Notes: a model not told the origin generated them from the letters alone. Shown: positions 1 through 6,761, numbered from the stretch's first letter. The stretch is DNA of 8,662 bases from Gammaproteobacteria bacterium (GCA_020444765.1 JAGRHW010000142.1:1-8662); one strand, 5' to 3'. Numbers and translations: made by a program.

Positions 1-37
1 GTCCGTTGCTGGATTCCCGCCTGCGCGGGAATGACGG
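1..37 (+). repeat. Palindromic intergenic repeat, copy A
   Basis: This copy matches 116-152 in 36 of 37 positions, with a T/C difference at position 6. Its core at 13-32 is a perfect hairpin: an 8-bp stem ATTCCCGC/GCGGGAAT around a 4-base CTGC loop, flanked by GCTGG and GAC. The core fits the ATTCCC-N8-GGGAAT pattern called dRS3 in Neisseria, and similar dispersed palindromes occur in many other proteobacteria. The copy reaches the window edge, so it may extend further to the left. Confidence 0.8.
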
Positions 38-67
38 GCAATATCAACACACTCCATACAACCACTT

Positions 68-101
68 CGTCATCCCCGAATGCTTTAGTCGGGGATCCAG
101 C
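68..101 (-). repeat. Palindromic intergenic repeat, copy B (inverted, diverged)
   Basis: This copy runs from CGTCAT to ATCCAGC, which is the reverse-complement layout of copies A and C (GCTGGAT to ATGACG). Its arms are ATCCCCGA (72-79) and TCGGGGAT (89-96), an 8-bp stem around a 9-base loop. The inner bases differ from A and C, but the conserved outer boundaries and the central palindrome place it in the same family. It sits between the two direct copies in the opposite orientation, as in the alternating arrays of REP/BIME elements. Confidence 0.65.
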
Positions 102-115
102 GTCTCCATCGGACA

Positions 116-152
116 GTCCGCTGCTGGATTCCCGCCTGCGCGGGAATGACGG
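116..152 (+). repeat. Palindromic intergenic repeat, copy C
   Basis: This is a near-identical direct repeat of 1-37, offset by exactly 115 bp. The hairpin core is at 128-147, with an 8-bp stem and a CTGC loop. In the direction of transcription of the leftward genes, the hairpin begins 24 bases after the stop codon of the lipoprotein gene (172-174). It could therefore protect the 3' end of the transcript or slow the polymerase. No T-run follows it on the minus strand, so it is not a standard intrinsic terminator. Confidence 0.8.
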
Positions 153-171
153 CGGAGCAACTCCCGCGCAT

Positions 172-1287
172 TCAATAACCGGTCAGCTCAAGATACCCAC
201 GGCCGAGTGATTCGCCTGTCGTGGCATTCGAGACCTCGACCGCGCCTTCCCAATAATTGACCGCGGTCTGCATTTCCTGATCCTCGAAAGCGGCCCGCAC
301 TATCCAGCTGTCGGGTTCGCCGCGCAGCGTGAGTTTCCAGGCTACAGGGTAGTCCTTGCCGGTCGTCGAGCGCCAGGTATCCATGACCTCCAGGGAAACA
401 TCATCACGCGACAGCGTCGTATAATCCCCATCGACTTTGACCAGCGTACCGGCACTGTAGACGTCGGCTTCCCCGGAGGTGTTACGCAAACGGTAAAACA
501 TCAAATCCCGGCCGTCGTCCAGTTGCAGGGAAAACCAGTCCCAGCCCGCCTGCTCCGCTGACAAGGCACTGGTGCTCCATTCGCGATCAAGCCAACTCTG
601 TCCCGTCACCTCGAAACGCTCACCGGCCTGACTGATCGTGCCGTGAGTGCTCATCCGGGTGATCGAATAGTAATACGAGGCATTGCCCGGTTCGGCGCTT
701 TTGCGGCTCAGCCCTTTGTCGCCCTGCAATACCGGTGCTTTATCAGCATTCAGCACAAGGTCCAGTGAAAACGCATCACTTTGCACGTTAATTGTCCAGG
801 GAAAACCCTCGCCGTCGGCGGCGGATACCTGCCAGTCCTCCAGCCAGACGCGCAAGGGATTTTCTTCTGCGCCGGCCAGACCGTTCGCACCGCGGGCAAA
901 GCGCTGTGCATGGCTATGGCGGCGCGCGTCGATATCGCTGAGCGCGACATGCGCCATCCAGACCTGATTGCCGGCCCAGGCCGATTGACGCTCAAGCCTT
1001 TCCGGCGAGAGAGCGATGCGGAAAAAAGTCACCTGATAACCAAATACATGTCCCCGATCATCCTTGAGATTACCGGTAAAATACCACCATTCATTGCGAA
1101 AGCCGTTATGCGCGCCATGATCAGCCGGAAAGGAAAACTCACGCGCTTCGATCGCGCGCTGATAACCGTCCACGGAGTCATTGCCGAGCAGCATGCTTAC
1201 ATCGAGTTCAGGTGCGGAATTTTTTTCGCAGGCCGCCGACAAGGCAAACGCAATCCATAACAGGGCTTGCAGTAATACTCTGCTCAT
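172..1287 (-). CDS. AttH/CrtC-like lipoprotein with two lipocalin-like domains
   Basis: The product is 371 aa. It begins with a lipoprotein signal: hydrophobic residues 5-19 and S17-A18-A19-C20 as a slightly non-canonical lipobox, with Leu at -4. E21 follows the cysteine, so no Asp +2 inner-membrane retention signal is present and outer-membrane sorting is likely. The mature protein carries family hallmarks: EWWYFTGNL (66-74), SWLDREWS (231-238), GWDWFSLQLDDG (248-259) and YWEG (346-349). These fit the AttH / hydroxyneurosporene-hydratase (CrtC) superfamily, in which AttH-type members have two lipocalin-like beta-barrels. The start is the ATG inside ATGA, which overlaps the permease stop by 4 bp and is preceded by a good GAGG; an upstream in-frame extension would lie wholly inside the permease gene. 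The third-gene position after an ABC ATPase and permease is typical of AttEFGH-like systems. It probably binds a hydrophobic ligand for that transporter, but the ligand is unknown. No carotenoid genes lie nearby, so a CrtC enzyme role is unlikely. Confidence 0.88.
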   Translation of the reverse strand: MSRVLLQALLWIAFALSAACEKNSAPELDVSMLLGNDSVDGYQRAIEAREFSFPADHGAHNGFRNEWWYFTGNLKDDRGHVFGYQVTFFRIALSPERLERQSAWAGNQVWMAHVALSDIDARRHSHAQRFARGANGLAGAEENPLRVWLEDWQVSAADGEGFPWTINVQSDAFSLDLVLNADKAPVLQGDKGLSRKSAEPGNASYYYSITRMSTHGTISQAGERFEVTGQSWLDREWSTSALSAEQAGWDWFSLQLDDGRDLMFYRLRNTSGEADVYSAGTLVKVDGDYTTLSRDDVSLEVMDTWRSTTGKDYPVAWKLTLRGEPDSWIVRAAFEDQEMQTAVNYWEGAVEVSNATTGESLGRGYLELTGY

Positions 1288-3794
1288 AATTCCCTCAACC
1301 CCCGGCCGATGGAAATCCCGGCAATCCGTCGGGTCGGATAAATACCGGCAATCAATGCCGCCACGGTCGACAACAGCAGCGCCTGCACAAGAATCTGCGG
1401 TGCGAAATGCCGGTCCATGCTCCAGCCGAACGAACGCTGATTGATGACCCCGATCAGAATCTCCGACATCAGCCAGCCCAGCGGCAGGGCCAGCAGCCCG
1501 GCGATCAGACCTATAATACAAGTCTGAAACAAAACCATTCCTGTCAGCTGGCCGCCGGTCATACCGCTGGCCCGCAAAACCGAGAATTCATGGCTTTTTT
1601 CCAGAAACAAGGCCATTAGCGCACTGAATACGCCGACGAAAGCCACGATGATAACCAGCAGGCGCAAAACATTGGTAATCGCGAACGTACGGTCAAAGAT
1701 GTCCATTGAGTGCTCGCGGATCTCGGCGTTCGAACGGATAAGTACCGGCTGCGTGGCGTCCGCGGCCAGCGCGGAGAGCTTTTCGCGCAAGCCGGGCAAG
1801 TCCGCATCGTCATCCAGATACAGGCCCATGGTTGTAATGTAGTCATCTTGCCAGTAACGCCGGTAAAGCGAACGCGGCATAACCAGCATGCCCTGGCTGG
1901 CACTGTAATCGCGATAGACACCAGCGACCTTGAACGGCAACGTCTGACCGTTTTCATGGGCAATCGTAAAATCGTCACCGCGTTGCAGCCGATGGTGCCA
2001 GGCAAAAGGTTCGGAGATCAGAACACCCTCGCCGGCCTGAAATACCCGCCATGTGGAATCGGCATCGCCATCCAGAAAGCGAAAGCCTCGCGCGCCCCGG
2101 ATACCGGCATCGAGCGCCAGCAAGGGAACCGGCAGACCCTCGACAGTCACCGTCAGGTGTTTGCCCGTGCTGACCGAGCTGACGCCATCCAGCCCGCTAA
2201 CGGCCGATCGCCAGTAATCGTCCAGTACCGCCCGCTGTGACGAATTGCCCTGATCGGTGCTGATATACAAATCACTTTGCAGGGTCAGGGACAACCAGCC
2301 GGCGACCGTGGTTCGAAACGAGTCGATCATTATGCCAACCCCGACGGTCGCCGAAACCGCCACCGCCAGGGCCACGATGGCCAGATTCGTCCGGCTGCGT
2401 GAAGCGCGAATACCGCGCACCGCCATGGCGGCAATCAGCGATCCCGGACTCAAGCGCTCGATCAGCCATAAAACGATTCCGCTCAGGGACGGGATAAAAA
2501 AACTGTAAGCGATAACAATCAGAAACAAGGCGACAAACGCGGGCAGCAGGCCGCGATCCAGCCAGGCAAGCAGGCCCGCCCCGGCCAGTGACAGCAGCAC
2601 TCCGCCCGCCAGCAGCCAGGGTACGATCCGCCGGGCCTGTATTTCGGTTTCGGAACGACGGCTGACCGTGACCGGCGGCACGCGCGCGGCCTCGAGCGCA
2701 GGCGCCGCGGCCGCCAGCCAGACCGCCAGCAAAGTCAGTCCGAAGCCCTTGACCAGCAACAGCGGCTGCACACTCAGGACCGTGAAATCGATGCTGGTAT
2801 AGAGATCGCTGATCGTGCGGGTTATCAGGGCCAGCAGGCCCTGACCCAGCAGAACTCCGAAAAAAGTACCAAGCATGGCCCCCAGCAGGGCCAGCAGCGT
2901 GGCTTCGATAAAGATAGACAAAGCGAGCTGTCGCCCGGTAACACCCAACATGCGCTCGATGGAAAACTGCCGGCGCCGCTGCAAAACCGAAAACGTCATG
3001 GTGTTATAAACCAGAAACGCGCTGACCAGCATCGCCAGCAGACTCATCGCCGCCAGATTGATCCGGAAGGCCTCGGTCATCTGATCGAGCGCCTGACTCC
3101 GCGCCTGGCTGGCTTCGAGCCGCAGCGCCGGTGGCAACAAGCGCTTCAGCGAATCGACTTCGGCGCCTTCGAGTTGCAACTCGATGCGATCCAGCCTGCC
3201 CTGTTTGGCGAAGAGTTCCTGCGCGCTGGCGATATCCGTCAGCAGGACGTTGTCGAGCAGGGATTCCGAATCCTGCAAAAAGCCAGCGATCCGCAGGGTT
3301 TGCATCGAGCCGTTCAGAGACAGCGTGACCGACATCGACTCGCCGATGCCGAGCCTCCCGGCGGTTGCCTCGGTCAGCAACACCGTATTCGGACGGGTCA
3401 GAAGTTCGCTGATCAGCGATTGCGAAAACCGCTCACCGGTCGCGCCGATCATCGGCGCGGCAAACACGTCCATCCCAATCAATGTGTAGCGTTCACCTCG
3501 ATGATCGAAGTGGCCTTCGACCACCGGCGCGCTGTCGCGAACCCTGTGCTCGATTCGCAGGCGCGTGTAAAAACGCTCATCGATTCCGTCCCGCCCGCCG
3601 AGGATACGGTGCGTGCTGTGGCCGGCGACCGCATCGACCGAGCGACCGAAGGATTCGCGCGCACTCTGATTCGCGAGATCCACGGCGATCATCACCGCCG
3701 AGCCGAGCGCGATGCTGAGCAGCGTCAGCCAGAGTTGCCAGGGATGCTGCAGAAAAAACCGCAGGCTGGCGAGAGACAGCCCCGTTCTTACCAT
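1284..3794 (-). CDS. ABC transporter permease with two FtsX modules (AttF-AttG/MacB/Lol type)
   Basis: The product is an 836-aa inner-membrane protein. Hydrophobic segments can be placed at about 16-40, 245-268, 292-322, 345-368, 392-411, 416-444, 467-492, 708-732, 750-783 and 800-820, a ten-helix layout. Two large periplasmic regions lie at about 41-240 and 495-700. The two FtsX-like modules (about 252-370 and 712-830) each contain a similar cytoplasmic stretch: RRRQFSIERMLGVTGRQL (273-290) and EKSHEFSVLRASGMTGGQL (732-750). This shows an internal duplication, so one chain supplies both halves of the transporter, where AttF and AttG of Agrobacterium are separate. The fold belongs to the COG0577/COG3127 permeases (MacB, LolC/E, YbbP), which drive periplasmic conformational change instead of moving substrate through a channel. 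The gene overlaps the ATPase gene by 7 bp and the lipoprotein gene by 4 bp. GGAG stands four bases before the ATG. The substrate is unknown; lipids or lipoprotein-like molecules are the main candidates. Confidence 0.9.
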   Translation of the reverse strand: MVRTGLSLASLRFFLQHPWQLWLTLLSIALGSAVMIAVDLANQSARESFGRSVDAVAGHSTHRILGGRDGIDERFYTRLRIEHRVRDSAPVVEGHFDHRGERYTLIGMDVFAAPMIGATGERFSQSLISELLTRPNTVLLTEATAGRLGIGESMSVTLSLNGSMQTLRIAGFLQDSESLLDNVLLTDIASAQELFAKQGRLDRIELQLEGAEVDSLKRLLPPALRLEASQARSQALDQMTEAFRINLAAMSLLAMLVSAFLVYNTMTFSVLQRRRQFSIERMLGVTGRQLALSIFIEATLLALLGAMLGTFFGVLLGQGLLALITRTISDLYTSIDFTVLSVQPLLLVKGFGLTLLAVWLAAAAPALEAARVPPVTVSRRSETEIQARRIVPWLLAGGVLLSLAGAGLLAWLDRGLLPAFVALFLIVIAYSFFIPSLSGIVLWLIERLSPGSLIAAMAVRGIRASRSRTNLAIVALAVAVSATVGVGIMIDSFRTTVAGWLSLTLQSDLYISTDQGNSSQRAVLDDYWRSAVSGLDGVSSVSTGKHLTVTVEGLPVPLLALDAGIRGARGFRFLDGDADSTWRVFQAGEGVLISEPFAWHHRLQRGDDFTIAHENGQTLPFKVAGVYRDYSASQGMLVMPRSLYRRYWQDDYITTMGLYLDDDADLPGLREKLSALAADATQPVLIRSNAEIREHSMDIFDRTFAITNVLRLLVIIVAFVGVFSALMALFLEKSHEFSVLRASGMTGGQLTGMVLFQTCIIGLIAGLLALPLGWLMSEILIGVINQRSFGWSMDRHFAPQILVQALLLSTVAALIAGIYPTRRIAGISIGRGLREL
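1291..1296 (-). promoter_or_regulatory. Ribosome binding site of the AttH-like lipoprotein gene
   Basis: On the minus strand GAGGGA ends three bases before the ATG at 1287, with the GAGG core five bases away. It lies within the last codons of the permease gene and supports the ATG at 1287 over the in-frame upstream start at 1521. With the ATGA overlap it suggests re-initiation by ribosomes finishing the permease. Confidence 0.65.
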
Positions 3795-4498
3795 GCGACT
3801 CCGCCGGGACGTTCCGGCAATTCTTCGCGCACATGACCGGACTCCATCAGCAGCAATCTTGTCGTGCGGCGCGCCACGCGCTTGCTGTGAGTGACAATCA
3901 GCAGGGTCTGCCGGGCCTGGGCCGAAACATTGATCAACAGATCGAGAATCGCCTCGCCAGTCCCGGCATCGAGACTGCCGGTGGGCTCGTCGGCCAGCAC
4001 CAGAGCCGGTTCGTGAATTAGGGCGCGGGCAATCGCCACCCGCTGCTGTTCGCCGCCGGACAGCCGGTCGGGAAACGCCGTGCCGCGGCCTTCAAGGCCG
4101 GTACGCTGCAACCAGTGCTGGACCCGTTCTTCTCTGGCGGCGCGCCGGACACCGGCCAGCTCCAGCGGCAAACCGATATTCTCGGCGACCGTCAGGGTCG
4201 GAATCAGGTTGAACAGCTGGTAGATAAAACCGATGTGCTTTCGTCTGAACAGGGTCAAGGCCGGCTCGCCCATGTCCGTGAGCGACCGGCCCTGCAAGAG
4301 GATTTCGCCGGCCGCCGGCCTGTCTATGCCGCCGAGCAGATTCAGCAGCGTCGATTTGCCGGAACCGCTGGCGCCGACCAGCGCAACCCGCTCGCCCTGG
4401 TGGATCGTCAGGTTCACGTCGTCCAGTATTTTACGGGTGTGTCCGGCCTCCTCCACGCTGTAGACGAGATCGCGGGTTTCTATCACGGTATCCGGCAT
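3788..4498 (-). CDS. ABC transporter ATP-binding protein (LolD/MacB/AttE type)
   Basis: The product is 236 aa, the usual size for a stand-alone LolD-like ATPase. All nucleotide-binding elements are present: Walker A GASGSGKST (42-50), Q-loop Gln at 94 in YQLFNLIPTLT, signature LSGGEQQRVAIARAL (146-160), Walker B LVLADEP with catalytic E171, D-loop SLD (175-177) and the switch His204 in VTHS. The YQxFNLIPxLT stretch after the Q-loop is typical of the LolD/MacB/FtsE group that pairs with FtsX-type permeases. The ATG at 4498 is preferred: GGA lies nine bases upstream and the product then starts MPDTVIET; a TTG at 4516 would add six residues. It is the first gene of the three-gene operon and overlaps the permease by 7 bp, so it should energise that permease at the cytoplasmic face. 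The family is certain; the transported substrate is not. Confidence 0.95.
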   Translation of the reverse strand: MPDTVIETRDLVYSVEEAGHTRKILDDVNLTIHQGERVALVGASGSGKSTLLNLLGGIDRPAAGEILLQGRSLTDMGEPALTLFRRKHIGFIYQLFNLIPTLTVAENIGLPLELAGVRRAAREERVQHWLQRTGLEGRGTAFPDRLSGGEQQRVAIARALIHEPALVLADEPTGSLDAGTGEAILDLLINVSAQARQTLLIVTHSKRVARRTTRLLLMESGHVREELPERPGGVAW

Positions 4499-4507
4499 CG
4501 GGCGTAT

Positions 4508-4512
4508 TCCGC
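4508..4512 (-). promoter_or_regulatory. Probable ribosome binding site of the ABC ATPase gene
   Basis: GCGGA on the minus strand lies nine bases before the ATG at 4498 and is the only purine-rich match near it. It lies within the six codons that a TTG start at 4516 would add, which argues for the ATG. The match to the Shine-Dalgarno consensus is modest. Confidence 0.4.
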
Positions 4513-4524
4513 GCAAAAGAACGC

Positions 4525-4544
4525 GTGATCATACTCGATATCAC
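4525..4544. promoter_or_regulatory. Inverted repeat GTGAT-N10-ATCAC, candidate operator
   Basis: Perfect 5-bp half-sites GTGAT (4525-4529) and ATCAC (4540-4544) flank ten bases and cover the candidate -10 element. The position would suit a repressor of the ABC operon. A 5-bp inverted repeat can arise by chance, so the call rests mainly on its placement in the only sizeable gap between genes. Confidence 0.25.
4528..4533 (-). promoter_or_regulatory. Candidate -10 element for the ABC/lipoprotein operon
   Basis: The minus strand reads TATGAT, five of six matches to TATAAT, about 30 bases before the ATPase start codon. That would give a short leader of about 20-25 bases. No good TTGACA-like hexamer is found 16-18 bases further upstream, so the promoter would be weak, activator-dependent or not real. 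Confidence 0.3.
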
Positions 4545-4548
4545 AGCC

Positions 4549-4571
4549 GTCGTCCGTTAAGCCGGACCGAC
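4549..4571 (-). terminator. Stem-loop after the DUF1513 gene, possible weak terminator
   Basis: Arms 4549-4556 and 4563-4571 form an 8-bp stem (core GTCCG/CGGAC) with one bulged C at 4568 and a six-base loop. On the minus strand it begins 14 bases after the TAG of the DUF1513 gene. No U-tract follows, so it may only attenuate transcription or protect the 3' end of the upstream message, leaving read-through into the ABC genes possible. Confidence 0.3.
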
Positions 4572-4585
4572 AGCAGTTGCGCGAG

Positions 4586-5686
4586 CTAAACCGACAACAG
4601 ATGATTGTCCCATTGCAGCTGTTCGGCGCGAAAATCCCCCAGCCGGGATTTTTCCAGCGTCAGGGCATCGAGAAGATATAATCTGCCGCTACCGCTGCTG
4701 GCGTAAAAGCCGCCGGTCGCGCCGCTTTTTGCCAGTCCGCAGCCATCACGCACCGGGACCTGGCCGAGATAGGTTCGGCCGGCCAGATCAAAGAACAGAA
4801 TCCGGTTGCCCTTGGGCGCCGATATCGCACCATAGCGGCCGCTGCTGTCGATGCAGGCCGAACCGCAATACTGTTTCAAACGGCCGTAAATCTCTTCCGG
4901 CAAATCCATGACACGCATCGGCTTATCCGGCTGATGCACGGCCACCAGCGGCGCTGTTCGGGAGGGATCGCCCTCAAACTGCATTGCCACCAGCAAGGTG
5001 CCGTCCGGCGCGATATCGATATGCCGAATGCTTGACTGGTGGAACTCCGCCGGCAAGACATGATTTTGCAAAACCGCCCCGCTGGCGTAGTCGATATAAG
5101 CCAGCGACGGCTGCATGGTGTCGATATTGAGTTTTTCGCGACCTTCGGTTCTGATGCCGCCATTGGCCACGACCAGATAACCCGCATCCTCGACGAGTTT
5201 GAACTCATGCGGCCCGACACCGCCCGAGTCAAGACTTCGAATGACCCGGAAATCGTTCTCCACATCGCGGAAAACCAAGCAACCGTTTTGCCGGTCAGGA
5301 TGCATTTCCGTTGTGATCAGGGTTCTGCCATCAGCACTGAACTGAGCATGACCGTAGAGAAAACAGCCCGGCTGGCACTCAACACGCCGGACCGGGGATC
5401 TGGCCTGAATATCATAAACCTCGAACGAGCGTCCGGGCCGCCGCGCAACGGCGATCGCCCAGGGCTTTTGCGGATGCATCAGCACCTGGTGAGCGCGGGC
5501 CGGCAAGGCGTGCCGGAACAGCAGTTCTCCATGGATATCGGCGCCCAGCAACTCATAGTCCCCATTGCCGTTACGGCCTGCGGAAACCAGTATCTCAGAC
5601 TCGGAACCGGCCTGCGAGGGTCGGACATGCAGTAACAAGGGCGTGCACGCCAGTGCTGCCAGAAAATGTCGTCGCTTAATCTCCAT
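4586..5686 (-). CDS. DUF1513 exported protein, putative beta-propeller with Tat-like signal
   Basis: The product is 366 aa. The N-terminus MEIKRRHFLAAL has a twin-arginine pair (R5-R6) followed by a hydrophobic stretch and an A-x-A-like cleavage site after A26 (PSQA), so it is probably exported to the periplasm by Tat. The rest shows repeated WD40/YVTN-like beta strands. Stretches I recognise as DUF1513 (COG3490) include GHAQFSADGRTLITTE (112-127), GGVGPHEF (155-162), VANGGI (173-178) and SIRHIDIAPDG (219-229). Cysteines at 104/108 and 274/278 are close pairs that could form disulfides or bind metal. The ATG at 5686 is chosen because the signal peptide starts there; a longer reading frame to 5830 lies inside the preceding gene and adds no recognisable sequence. 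It overlaps the imelysin-like gene by 11 bp and has no strong ribosome site of its own, so it probably depends on translational coupling. Its activity is unknown; the neighbours suggest a link to iron-regulated periplasmic functions. Confidence 0.87.
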   Translation of the reverse strand: MEIKRRHFLAALACTPLLLHVRPSQAGSESEILVSAGRNGNGDYELLGADIHGELLFRHALPARAHQVLMHPQKPWAIAVARRPGRSFEVYDIQARSPVRRVECQPGCFLYGHAQFSADGRTLITTEMHPDRQNGCLVFRDVENDFRVIRSLDSGGVGPHEFKLVEDAGYLVVANGGIRTEGREKLNIDTMQPSLAYIDYASGAVLQNHVLPAEFHQSSIRHIDIAPDGTLLVAMQFEGDPSRTAPLVAVHQPDKPMRVMDLPEEIYGRLKQYCGSACIDSSGRYGAISAPKGNRILFFDLAGRTYLGQVPVRDGCGLAKSGATGGFYASSGSGRLYLLDALTLEKSRLGDFRAEQLQWDNHLLSV

Positions 5687-6761
5687 CACGGCTATTGAAC
5701 CCCAGGTGAATATCGAGTGAATCCATGGCTTTTTCGAGTTCGTCCTGCAGCTGGCCGAGTGAAGTCCTGACTGCCTGCAGATTTTGATATTGTTCGGCTG
5801 ACATGTTGCCCTGCTCCGGCTCCCTGGCATTGGTCAGCTGACCTTCTATCGCCTCGAATGCCTGCTGGATGTCGGTAGCCAGCTGCTCTTCACCGGCCTT
5901 GCGCAGCAAACTGTCGACACCGGTTTGTTCCTGTCCGCTGTAAAGATCACGCAGGCTTTGAATATTCGCCCTGATACTGTTGACCGATTGACCGCTGCGC
6001 CAAAACTCGCTGCGCTTCCAGCGCAGATCCTCGAGCGAATCGCCCAGTGGCGTCTTGAGTTTGACATCGCGAATCACTTCGATCGGCTCGACCAGGGCTT
6101 TCAAAAACTGGGTCGAGGCATCGGCCGCCATTTCATAGTCCTCGGATTCGTCACCGGCACTTTCAATTGCGGCTCTGGTTTCGGACCATTCCTTCTCGAT
6201 GGCTTTCGTCGTAGCGGCAATCGTCACGGCGATGCCGGTGGCAAGCGGACAGTGATTAAATTCACCGGTGGCTTTTTCCAGCATGTCTTTTCTGAACAAC
6301 AACGATTCCAGCGCCGGGAACCCTTTTATGCTGGCACTGGCATCACGAAAAAATTTGTCATCGAAAACCGCGTCTTTCTGTTGCAACACCTGGCGCAGCT
6401 GTCTTGCGCCGATTCCTTTTCGATCGGGCCAGTATTGCAGATCGAAGTTGCGCATCAGAAACGTCACCGGGCCGAACTGAATATGCTGGATACCCTGCCA
6501 GGCGAGTATCGCCTCGATGGTCGCCTGCCTGGCTTCTGCCAGACTTTTCTCATCCGCCTGCCGGCAAAAATCCCCGACCGCCGTCGCCATAAGTTGCGAC
6601 TTGCCGGTCAATTCGGCATAACGCGGCAGGACATGCTCGCCCATCACCGCCTGATTGAAACGATGCCAGTCCGCTTCGCCCGGCAGTTCGGCGAGCAGGG
6701 GCTGTGAAAAAATCGTGGCCGTCAAAGCGATTAGAACAAGCCAGACCTTGTTGACAAACAT
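5676..6761 (-). CDS. Imelysin-like periplasmic protein (COG3489 type)
   Basis: The product is 361 aa. Residues 1-24 form a Sec signal peptide ending PLLA before ELPGEADW. The mature part is largely helical and fits the imelysin family (Peptidase_M75). Family-like stretches are AWQGIQHIQFGP (87-98), YWPDRKG (110-116), GFPALESLLF (147-156) and the C-terminal LGFNSRDGD (353-361), which I recognise from COG3489. In imelysins such as the insulin-cleaving protein of Pseudomonas the motif is GxHxxE; here it reads G147-F-P149-A-L-E152, so the histidine is replaced by proline while the glutamate is kept. That argues against peptidase activity and suggests a binding role. C66 and C171 could form a disulfide. 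The ATG overlaps the stop of the di-haem gene in TAATG and has TGGAG eight bases upstream. It is the second imelysin-family gene of this operon, so the two copies flank the di-haem gene. Iron or haem handling is an inference from family and context. Confidence 0.88.
   Translation of the reverse strand: MFVNKVWLVLIALTATIFSQPLLAELPGEADWHRFNQAVMGEHVLPRYAELTGKSQLMATAVGDFCRQADEKSLAEARQATIEAILAWQGIQHIQFGPVTFLMRNFDLQYWPDRKGIGARQLRQVLQQKDAVFDDKFFRDASASIKGFPALESLLFRKDMLEKATGEFNHCPLATGIAVTIAATTKAIEKEWSETRAAIESAGDESEDYEMAADASTQFLKALVEPIEVIRDVKLKTPLGDSLEDLRWKRSEFWRSGQSVNSIRANIQSLRDLYSGQEQTGVDSLLRKAGEEQLATDIQQAFEAIEGQLTNAREPEQGNMSAEQYQNLQAVRTSLGQLQDELEKAMDSLDIHLGFNSRDGD

Noticed and set aside
128..147. 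Intrinsic terminator for the leftward operon
   Set aside because: The hairpin is strong, but no T-run follows it on the minus strand, so it is listed as a repeat only.
1..152. CRISPR array
   Set aside because: There are only two near-identical copies, 115 bp apart, with an inverted diverged copy between them. There is no regular spacer length and no cas gene.
172..1287. Carotenoid 1,2-hydratase (CrtC) in a pigment pathway
   Set aside because: The protein shares the superfamily motifs, but it has a lipoprotein signal, sits in an ABC operon and has no carotenoid genes nearby; the AttH type fits better.
1288..1521. N-terminal extension of the lipoprotein gene by 78 codons
   Set aside because: It overlaps the permease gene completely, would bury the lipoprotein signal inside the protein, and is less likely than the ATGA start with its own GAGG site.
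4525..4544. CRP/FNR-like binding site
   Set aside because: The half-sites GTGAT and ATCAC resemble CRP arms, but the central spacing is far too long for the TGTGA-N6-TCACA pattern.
5925..6707. A 260-codon plus-strand open frame opposite the imelysin-like gene
   Set aside because: It lies antisense to a well-supported gene with signal peptide and family motifs. The protein has no recognisable domain, and long antisense frames are expected at this GC content.
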